From the NCBI GenBank assembly GCA_963762965.1, contig CAVXME010000006.1:1-64000 (forward strand): a stretch of DNA of 64,000 nt. The letters run 5' to 3'. Shown in pieces: positions 58,460-64,000 of the stretch (positions are counted from its first letter, which is position 1; the number at the start of each line of letters is the position of its first letter). A program made the position numbers and the translations under genes. This stretch comes from DATBAX01 sp963762965. Its GTDB lineage: Bacteria; Acidobacteriota; Terriglobia; Terriglobales; Acidobacteriaceae. Under the pieces are notes generated by a model. The model was not told the origin of the DNA. It saw nothing but the letters and a program-made list of their open reading frames with translations, and did no database searches.

Positions 58460-58864
58460 ATGGCAGCGACTGGGAAATACGACGCATTTTGCGACTGGCG
58501 TGTCGCGGGGGATAGTGACCTCGAGAAATGGGCAAGTGACCCAAATTGTAATCAGCAGAAAGAGTGTCTTGGAGAATTGTATTCGCGTCGCGGTCGTTCT
58601 ATCCCCGACCAAATTTCTGATCAGAAACTTCAGATTGAAAAAGACAGAGATTGGTTGTTAGCTCATCCCTTCGACCCACGCAATGAGGTTTCCGCAGACG
58701 CCAAGAGAATCATCCGCCATTTGTGGATTCTTTTATTCGTTATACCCTTTCATCGCTGGATTGCTTCTAGTGCTGATCCGAAGCTTGAATTAGCCACACG
58801 AGCTAGTCCCACTTTTCTCAAAGTACGCTTCAAGGATGGTACCCGTGTGTCAACGCGTAGGTGA
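58460..58864 (+). CDS. Uncharacterised protein with one hydrophobic helix
   Basis: The 134-residue product has a soluble N-terminal part with several Cys/Trp (YDAFCDWRVAGDSDLEKWAS, NQQKECLGELYSRRG), then one hydrophobic segment at about 92-105 (LWILLFVIPFHRWI) and a basic tail. AGGAAA lies 7 bases before ATG 58460. I recognise no domain. It is more AT-rich than mqnC before it and, with the next two genes, forms a block of unknown genes that interrupts an otherwise housekeeping region. Confidence 0.6.
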   Translation: MAATGKYDAFCDWRVAGDSDLEKWASDPNCNQQKECLGELYSRRGRSIPDQISDQKLQIEKDRDWLLAHPFDPRNEVSADAKRIIRHLWILLFVIPFHRWIASSADPKLELATRASPTFLKVRFKDGTRVSTRR

Positions 58865-58936
58865 GGAAAGTACGGAAAACGGACAAAAGAGCTTCAGGCA
58901 TGCAAGCCTCTAAAATCTGGGCTATACTTTGCGGCC

Positions 58937-59347
58937 ATGTTCAAGAAGATTATGCTGTACGGGCTTCCTCTTTACCTGTACGGACTAGAGCTTCTGCTAA
59001 AGGCCTTCGCCAACATAAAGGCCGATAGCGTCGCAGGGCCGACTTTGGCTGGCGCAGGGTTGGGGTTTTTGCTTCCGTTGACTGAACTCAAAGCCGTTGC
59101 TATTGATCCCGCTGTGCGCAAGAAACTTGAAGAGGCCAAGGCGGCTGTGTACTCAAAAAGCGATAAGACGTTTTGCGATTTTGTGTGGGTTTGTTTCTTT
59201 GCCTCTCTGGCGTCATGGATGTGGTGTATTTACTTAACTTTACATCCTCTGCGAGAATCCAGTGGGTATATCAATAAGTCCTTTACGATCGGGTGTATAA
59301 TTTTTATTGTGTCAGTAGTTTTGACAGAAGTGAAGGAGCGACTTTAG
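58937..59347 (+). CDS. Uncharacterised four-helix membrane protein
   Basis: The 136-residue protein has hydrophobic segments at about 4-24, 33-50, 79-100 and 112-130, with a charged cytoplasmic-looking loop (VRKKLEEAKAAVYSKSDKT) between the second and third. The third helix has WVCFFASLASWMWCIYL. No family is recognised. Its TAG stop is directly followed by the ATG of the next gene with no gap, and a GAAGGAG inside its end serves as the next ribosome site, so the two are co-translated. The region is clearly AT-richer than average. Confidence 0.65.
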   Translation: MFKKIMLYGLPLYLYGLELLLKAFANIKADSVAGPTLAGAGLGFLLPLTELKAVAIDPAVRKKLEEAKAAVYSKSDKTFCDFVWVCFFASLASWMWCIYLTLHPLRESSGYINKSFTIGCIIFIVSVVLTEVKERL

Positions 59348-59572
59348 ATGGAACCCGTTACCCTACTGATTGCGGCTCTAACGGCAACGGGAGCTTTTCT
59401 GGCTAAATCCGTGGTAGGAAATTTCTTTCACCGATCTCCCTCCGGCTCACCGTTGGAAATTGTAACTGCTGACGGCAAGAAAGTTACGATCGAGGCCTCC
59501 AGCTTGACTCGTGAAAAAGTCGAGGAAATCACCAAAACCGGTTCAGCCCCTCACGTCCGCGCCGCTTACTAA
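59348..59572 (+). CDS. Small membrane-anchored protein with C-terminal beta-hairpin
   Basis: The 74-residue product has one hydrophobic helix (VTLLIAALTATGAFLAKSVV), a short Ser/Pro linker, and a LEIVTADGKKVTIEASSLTR strand pair ended by a helix (EKVEEITKTG). This helix-then-hairpin layout recalls small constant components found beside predicted conflict-system effectors, but similarity is only architectural. GAAGGAG lies 10 bases before the ATG, within the end of the preceding gene. It is encoded with zero spacing after a four-helix membrane protein. No effector, nuclease or protease gene is adjacent. Confidence 0.65.
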   Translation: MEPVTLLIAALTATGAFLAKSVVGNFFHRSPSGSPLEIVTADGKKVTIEASSLTREKVEEITKTGSAPHVRAAY

Positions 59573-59822
59573 GAATCTTCTCTGGGCCTCAATCGTAAGT
59601 TTCGGCTTGACCCTCATAGCATCCACCGAGCCCCTGTCGGGTACAATAGAGGTTTCAAGGTCGCACCCAGATCGCGACTGAGAGACCTCCAGCCTGAATA
59701 GCTTACCCAATCCGCTCGCCGCAGTTGCCGCTTTTGCGGCGCCGAAGGGTATTGGGCCATACATTCGCCAGCATTTTCTGGATACAACGTTTAAAGGCCT
59801 GTATCAGGCCAACGCCTTTGAT
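59573..59822 (+). promoter_or_regulatory. Leader region of the glycosyltransferase gene, possibly part coding
   Basis: TACAAT at 59642-59647 is a possible -10 box. The glycosyltransferase frame is open upstream of its ATG to 59682 and reads like protein (PKGIGPYIRQHFLDTTFKG), but it has no ATG, GTG or TTG; a CTG at 59694 is the only near-standard start. Confidence 0.4.
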
Positions 59823-61322
59823 ATGGCGCTGCTGATTCCGTATTTCATCGTGCTGATCCTGCTGGCGGGGTATGGCATGCATCGCTATGTGCTGGTTTAT
59901 CTTTATTACAAGCACAAGAAAAACCGCACCACCGAACCGGCGCAGCATTTTGCGGATTTGCCACGGGTCACGGTGCAGCTGCCCATTTTCAACGAACAAT
60001 ATGTGGTGGAGCGGCTGTTGCAGTCGATTTGCCGGTTGGATTATCCGCGGGAGAAGCTCGACATCCAGGTGTTGGACGACTCGACCGACGAAACTGTGGA
60101 GGTGGCGCGCGGCCTGGTCGAGCACTACGCGGCGCAGGGATATCCCATCACCTATCACCATCGCAGCAATCGCGAGGGCTACAAAGCTGGCGCTTTGGCC
60201 GAGGGTATGAACACGGCACGCGGCGAATTTATTACGATCTTCGACGCCGACTTCACGCCTCCGGCGGATTTTTTGCTGCGCACCATCCATCACTTCACTG
60301 ATGCGAAGATCGGCATGGTGCAGACGCGCTGGACGCACATCAATCGAAATTATTCGTTTTTGACGGAAGTCGAGGCCATACTGCTTGACGGCCATTTCGT
60401 GCTCGAACACTCGGGGCGGGCACGGAGTAATGTCTTCTTTAATTTCAACGGAACGGCGGGTGTTTGGCGCAGACAGGCGATCGAGGAAGCTGGCGGATGG
60501 CAGCATGACACGCTTACTGAAGACACCGATCTTTCCTATCGTGCCCAGTTGGTGGGCTGGAAATTTATTTATTTGCAGGATGTCGAATGCCCGGCCGAAT
60601 TGCCGGTCGAGATGACCGCCTTCAAGACCCAGCAGGCGCGCTGGGCCAAGGGCTTGATCCAGACCGCGAAGAAAGTCTTGCCGCGTGTGCTTAAGAGTGA
60701 CCAGCCATTTCACGTGAAGCTCGAAGCCTGGTACCACTTGACCGCGAACCTGAGCTATCCGCTGATGATTGTGCTTTCGGTATTGCTGCTGCCGGCGATG
60801 ATTATTCGTTTTTACCAGGGCTGGTTTCAGATGCTCTACATTGATTTGCCGCTGTTCATGGCGTCCACGTTTTCGATTTCGAGTTTTTATCTGGTCTCGC
60901 AGAAAGAATTGTTTCCCCGGCGCTGGCCGCGGGCGCTTTTGTATCTTCCATTTCTGATGGCGCTTGGAATTGGATTGACCATCACTAATACGCGTGCGGT
61001 ACTGGAAGCACTGGTGGGCAAGAAGACGGCATTTGCACGCACGCCAAAATATCATGTGGAATCGAAAAAAGATAAAGTACGGGCCAATAAGTATCGGCGG
61101 CGTCTGGGATGGGTACCTTGGCTGGAGTTGCTGATCGGCACGTATTTTGCTGTGACCGTGTATTATGCGGTGGAAAATGAGAACTATCTGACGGTGCCGT
61201 TTCTGATTCTGTTTGTGGTTGGATACTGGTACACGGGATTGATGTCGTTACTGCAGGGACGGTTCTCTGGGATTTCCCTCAGCGCGGACAGCCATACCAA
61301 GCCGTTCCCGGTTGGGGTGTGA
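59823..61322 (+). CDS. Cellulose-synthase-like family 2 glycosyltransferase
   Basis: From ATG 59823 the product is 499 residues. One membrane helix (about 5-25) precedes a GT-A catalytic domain with VTVQLPIFNEQYVVERLL, DDSTDET, DADFTPP, TEDTDLSYR and the processive-type QQARWAKG (QxxRW). At least four membrane helices follow (about 310-335, 340-360, 375-395, 435-480). This pattern fits processive or glucosyl-lipid synthases such as CESA/CsLA-type enzymes. The product is unknown; no BcsB or other cellulose genes are near. An in-frame upstream stretch of about 43 codons may also be translated from CTG 59694 (see findings). Confidence 0.9.
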   Translation: MALLIPYFIVLILLAGYGMHRYVLVYLYYKHKKNRTTEPAQHFADLPRVTVQLPIFNEQYVVERLLQSICRLDYPREKLDIQVLDDSTDETVEVARGLVEHYAAQGYPITYHHRSNREGYKAGALAEGMNTARGEFITIFDADFTPPADFLLRTIHHFTDAKIGMVQTRWTHINRNYSFLTEVEAILLDGHFVLEHSGRARSNVFFNFNGTAGVWRRQAIEEAGGWQHDTLTEDTDLSYRAQLVGWKFIYLQDVECPAELPVEMTAFKTQQARWAKGLIQTAKKVLPRVLKSDQPFHVKLEAWYHLTANLSYPLMIVLSVLLLPAMIIRFYQGWFQMLYIDLPLFMASTFSISSFYLVSQKELFPRRWPRALLYLPFLMALGIGLTITNTRAVLEALVGKKTAFARTPKYHVESKKDKVRANKYRRRLGWVPWLELLIGTYFAVTVYYAVENENYLTVPFLILFVVGYWYTGLMSLLQGRFSGISLSADSHTKPFPVGV

Positions 61323-61363
61323 TCTCGGGCGCTGAAGAGCGTGATCGTTTTGATTGCTTTGGC

Positions 61364-61384
61364 GGCCCGACTGGAAGTCGGGCC
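61364..61384. repeat. GGCCCGACT-GGA-AGTCGGGCC hairpin word
   Basis: A perfect 9-bp stem with a 3-base loop lies 41 bases past the glycosyltransferase stop. A near-identical word is at 39762. No T-run follows, so it is called as a repeat rather than a terminator. Confidence 0.6.
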
Positions 61385-61445
61385 CTTCCCGATTTCTTAG
61401 ATCTGCGGGACCCGATCTGATGTTCCTGGATGGAAAGTTGAACTT

Positions 61446-62789
61446 ATGCGCAAGGTTTCTATTGTTGTGTTATCTGTTGCTCTTTTGATCCAGCTTGGTT
61501 TTGCGCTGGATCGTCAGCCCAATGCCGACTATCGCGCCCGCCGCCAGGCCCTGGCCAGCAAAACTAGCGACGCGGCTGTGCTGTTGTTCGCGCCCGGCGA
61601 GTCTGAGGGACCGAATGATCTCTACGGCTATCGCGCCGACAACAATTTCTTTTATCTGACGGGATGGACCGAGCCTGGTGCCGCGTTGCTGATCTCCGCA
61701 GCGGCTGAAGCCAAAGGGAACAATCCGGCTCATCCTTATATTGAGATTCTCTTTCTTCCCAATCGGAATTCTTCACAGGAACAATGGACAGGGCCAAAGC
61801 TGGGACCGGAAAATCCCGATGCGGCTCGAATTACAGGATTCGATAAAGTCGAAGCGCTCGACAATCTGCGTACGGAACTGACCCACATCCTGCCTTCACC
61901 ACGAGCGGCGCTGTACACCGATGTTCCTGCGTCAGGGGAAATCTCGAATTCGGACGCGCCGTTGAAGTGGCTCGATCAAGCCAATGCATTCCCGGTATAT
62001 GTGGCCTATCGCGATGTAAGACCCGCGCTTAATCTGCTGCGCACTTTCAAGGACGCAGGGGAAATTGAACTCCTGCGTAAAGCGGCGAATGCCTCGGTTG
62101 CTGCCCAATTAGCGGCCATGCACGCCATGAAGCCGGGCACGAGTGAACGTGAAATTTCGGCGCTGCTTCAGTATGAGTGGGGGAAGCGCGGTTGCGAGCG
62201 GCCGGCGTATGCACCCATTGTGGGCGCTGGTTTCAATTCCACCGTGCTGCACTATTCGGATGACTCGGGGCCGATCCAGGCTGGAGACGTCATCGTGATC
62301 GACGCGGCCGGTGAATATTCCATGTACGCGTCGGACATCACGCGTACCCTTCCAGCCACCGGAAAATTCACGGCTCGCCAGCGGGAGATCTATGACATTG
62401 TGCTGGGAGCCCAGCAGGCGGCGATTGCGGCATTTCAATCGGGCAAATCGACTTTGTCCCGGGACAGCGCCAATACGCTCTACAAAGTCGCCTATGACTA
62501 CATCAACACGCATGGCAAAGACCTTCACGGTGCCCCGCTGGGCAAATATTTCATCCATGGGCTCAGCCACTACATTGGACTCGCAGTGCATGATGACGGC
62601 GACTACACGGTGCCGCTCGGGCCGGGGGCGGCGTTCACCATCGAGCCGGGGATTTATATTCCGGAGGAAAAACTGGGAGTGCGTATTGAAGATGATTTCT
62701 ATGTCGATCCCGATGGCAAGCTCATCAATCTGACGGGAGCTTTGCCCACCATGGCGGATGACGTGGAACGCGCGATCGCGGGGAAATAA
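61446..62789 (+). CDS. Secreted Xaa-Pro aminopeptidase (aminopeptidase P, M24B)
   Basis: The 447-residue protein starts with a signal peptide (RKVSIVVLSVALLIQLGFAL). The AMP_N domain (about 25-165) has YRADNNFFYLTGWTEPGA. The M24 catalytic domain (about 200-440) contains all five metal ligands: Asp in VIVIDAAGEYSMYASDITR (two Asp), His in HGLSHYIGLAVHD, Glu in FTIEPGIYIPEE and Glu in GVRIEDDFYV. It removes N-terminal residues before proline, here outside the cytoplasm. GGAAAG lies 9 bases upstream of ATG 61446. The enzyme may serve peptide scavenging. Confidence 0.93.
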   Translation: MRKVSIVVLSVALLIQLGFALDRQPNADYRARRQALASKTSDAAVLLFAPGESEGPNDLYGYRADNNFFYLTGWTEPGAALLISAAAEAKGNNPAHPYIEILFLPNRNSSQEQWTGPKLGPENPDAARITGFDKVEALDNLRTELTHILPSPRAALYTDVPASGEISNSDAPLKWLDQANAFPVYVAYRDVRPALNLLRTFKDAGEIELLRKAANASVAAQLAAMHAMKPGTSEREISALLQYEWGKRGCERPAYAPIVGAGFNSTVLHYSDDSGPIQAGDVIVIDAAGEYSMYASDITRTLPATGKFTARQREIYDIVLGAQQAAIAAFQSGKSTLSRDSANTLYKVAYDYINTHGKDLHGAPLGKYFIHGLSHYIGLAVHDDGDYTVPLGPGAAFTIEPGIYIPEEKLGVRIEDDFYVDPDGKLINLTGALPTMADDVERAIAGK

Positions 62790-62861
62790 TTACCCTCTCC
62801 ATTCAGCGCGTCAGGCTTCGTTTTGATGTCCGGTTCTTTGATATCCTAGGACATCGTGCGG

Positions 62862-63014
62862 ATGATCTGGTGGTTCCTGATCCTTGCCTTGGGCGCCGGG
62901 GCGGCGCTATGGGCGAGCATCGCGGTGTACATTCGCGTGCGAAGCCATATGAAGGCTTCGGACGGAGCCATGTCCGTTGAGATTGAGCACGAACAGGAAA
63001 CGCGCCATCTGTAG
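62862..63014 (+). CDS. Small single-helix membrane protein, 50 residues
   Basis: The frame from ATG 62862 encodes one hydrophobic helix (WWFLILALGAGAALWASIAV) followed by a basic YIRVRSHM and an acidic tail ending EIEHEQETRHL. This helix, basic, acidic order looks like a real small membrane protein. An in-frame GTG at 62856 is another start; AGGA lies 5 bases before it, and TATCCT lies 8 bases before it. It lies between the aminopeptidase and bioY genes, 47 bases before the latter. No family recognised. Confidence 0.5.
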   Translation: MIWWFLILALGAGAALWASIAVYIRVRSHMKASDGAMSVEIEHEQETRHL

Positions 63015-63061
63015 AGCTTCGGAGCTAGAGTTTCGGAGCCGAGTTCCGGAGAAAGACGAAT

Positions 63062-63640
63062 ATGGCAAAACCAGCGACACAGATTTTAGGCACTCATGAT
63101 CGAGCTCTCGATGGAGCCCGGCAGGTAGCGATCGTGATTGGCGCGAGTTTGTTTGTGGCCTTGTGTGCCAGGGCCAGTGTGCGCGTTCCGTTTACGCCGG
63201 TTCCGTTTACCTTGCAGGATTTTGCCGTGGTACTGGTCGGGCTCAGCCTGGGAAGCCGTCGAGGCTTTGCGGCCCTGGCTCTCTACCTGGCGGAAGGCGC
63301 GTCAGGAATGCCGGTTTTCAGTCCGGGCGGCCTGGGTGGAATTGCGCAGTTGTTCGGCCCCACTGGAGGATTTCTCATGGCTTATCCGTTTGTGGCCGCA
63401 TTGGCAGGTTGGTTTTTCGAGCGCGGAAAGTTAACTTTCGCCCGTGCCGCCTTCGCGGGCCTGCTGGCTGACATTCTACTGTTCGCCAGCGGGATCTTCT
63501 GGCTGGCGGCATATACAAATTCATTTGCACAGGCTGTTAAGTTCGGTCTCTACTTCTTCATTTTTGCGCAAATCATCAAAATCATGTTCGCTGCCGCGAT
63601 TGCTTCTGGCTGGCGGCGTTTCTATAAGGTCCCGGCATAA
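63062..63640 (+). CDS. bioY: BioY biotin transporter substrate-binding subunit
   Basis: The 192-residue protein has six membrane helices and the BioY signature VPFTPVPFTLQDFAVVLVG, followed by GLSLGSRRGFAALALYLAEG, GMPVFSPGGLGGIAQLFGPT and GGFLMAYPF. BioY is the S component that binds biotin and can work alone or with a shared ECF energy-coupling module; none is in this window. The following mqnD gene starts 3 bases after the stop, so the two share a transcript. No BirA operator was recognised upstream. Confidence 0.93.
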   Translation: MAKPATQILGTHDRALDGARQVAIVIGASLFVALCARASVRVPFTPVPFTLQDFAVVLVGLSLGSRRGFAALALYLAEGASGMPVFSPGGLGGIAQLFGPTGGFLMAYPFVAALAGWFFERGKLTFARAAFAGLLADILLFASGIFWLAAYTNSFAQAVKFGLYFFIFAQIIKIMFAAAIASGWRRFYKVPA

Positions 63641-63643
63641 ATT

Positions 63644-64000
63644 ATGAGCACTATCGGCGCCATCCCTGAAACCACCAACCCGGCCTCTGCTTCGGAAGTT
63701 AAGGATCCAGTGTCGAGTAATACCTCGGTTCAGACTCGCGAAATCACCGTCGCCCACAGTCCGGATTCCGACGATGCCTTCATGTTCTACGGCCTGGCCA
63801 CCAATAAGGTTCGTGTGCCTGGATTACGTTTTACGCATACGTTGTGCGATATCGAAACTTTGAACCAGAAGGCGCGGGAGGGCGAGGGACTGTACGACGT
63901 CACCGCGATCTCGTTCCATGCCTATCCTTATATTCAGGACAAATACGCAATTCTGCCCAGTGGTGGAAGCGTTGGCGACGGCTACGGGCCCATGATCGTG
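63644..64000 (+). CDS. mqnD: 1,4-dihydroxy-6-naphthoate synthase (partial, runs off the window)
   Basis: The visible 119 codons have a 33-residue variable leader, then REITVAHSPDSDDAFMFYGL, CDIETLNQKAREG, YDVTAISFHAYPYI and LPSGGSVGDGYGP, which are diagnostic for MqnD. MqnD makes 1,4-dihydroxy-6-naphthoate from cyclic dehypoxanthinyl futalosine, the step after MqnC. It starts 3 bases after bioY. The Ser/Thr-rich leader (TNPASASEVKDPVSSN) is not part of the catalytic fold; a start at a later codon is not available in standard form near the fold. Confidence 0.9.
   Translation, partial: MSTIGAIPETTNPASASEVKDPVSSNTSVQTREITVAHSPDSDDAFMFYGLATNKVRVPGLRFTHTLCDIETLNQKAREGEGLYDVTAISFHAYPYIQDKYAILPSGGSVGDGYGPMIV

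Noticed and set aside
59703..61055. A 450-codon open frame on the minus strand opposite the glycosyltransferase
   Set aside because: It mirrors the codon pattern of the glycosyltransferase gene, has His/Gln/Arg-rich sequence with no domain, and lacks a ribosome site. It is an antisense shadow in GC-rich DNA.
62790..63061. A BirA operator upstream of bioY
   Set aside because: No long TTGTAAACC-type inverted repeat is present, and a small ORF fills most of the gap.
1..64000. tRNA and rRNA genes
   Set aside because: I looked for T-loop words such as GGTTCGAATCC; only isolated TTCGAA matches (for example near 29690 and 55527) were found, without the other arms.

Overview
The window looks like a chromosome segment from a soil-type Acidobacteriota, most likely class Terriglobia. 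The clues are a large Oar-like TonB receptor with an N-terminal carboxypeptidase-regulatory fold, a VWA protein of the acidobacterial type, a fused MoaD-MoaE, a short Hfq-like LSm protein, a FecR/DUF6600 protein, futalosine-route menaquinone genes (mqnA, mqnC, mqnD), and many intergenic inverted repeats. I infer the assignment from gene content; no rRNA or tRNA gene was recognised to anchor it.

Layout. 0-14 kb is mostly minus strand: a DUF1684 protein cut by the window edge, an inositol-phosphatase-like enzyme, the Hfq-like protein, the TonB receptor, a VWA protein coupled to moaDE, the FecR/DUF6600 protein, lon, and an acetyltransferase/prephenate dehydratase pair. Several of these genes end in clear intrinsic terminators. 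14-24 kb holds two uncharacterised membrane proteins, one next to an M50 site-2 protease, a HigBA toxin-antitoxin pair with a well-formed promoter/operator, a two-component pair, an MBL-rhodanese protein and two coupled lipoproteins with SHOCT-like repeats. 24-34 kb has a beta-helix lipoprotein, a beta-propeller glycosidase-like protein, a ComJ-like orphan, a fatty-acid desaturase, a beta-hydroxyacid dehydrogenase, an MBL hydrolase and a VOC protein. These genes are separated by repeat-rich gaps.

34-44 kb contains a glycerate 2-kinase, an alpha/beta hydrolase, an M20 peptidase, an orphan antitoxin, a DUF255 thioredoxin-fold protein, a tiny secreted peptide, a 7TM-like protein, a DUF58 protein and a second hydrolase. 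44-51 kb is a plus-strand block: a PDZ/membrane/GAF/PAS histidine kinase overlapping its NtrC-type regulator, then MlaE and MlaF lipid-transport genes. 51-55.5 kb is dprA and topA separated by a small four-helix-bundle gene that is bracketed by about 30-bp inverted repeats. 55.6-64 kb holds mqnA, a DedA/VTT protein, mqnC with a one-base frameshift, three uncharacterised small genes, a cellulose-synthase-like glycosyltransferase, a secreted aminopeptidase P, bioY and the start of mqnD.

Together these are mainly housekeeping and envelope functions (proteolysis, DNA topology and uptake, menaquinone and molybdenum-cofactor synthesis, lipid transport) with small accessory insertions. The most interesting signals are the repeat-flanked four-helix-bundle cassette, a set of genes whose -10 box lies 5-8 bases from the start codon (probable leaderless mRNAs), the two-gene SHOCT lipoprotein module, and a small zero-gap membrane-protein pair at 58.9-59.6 kb.
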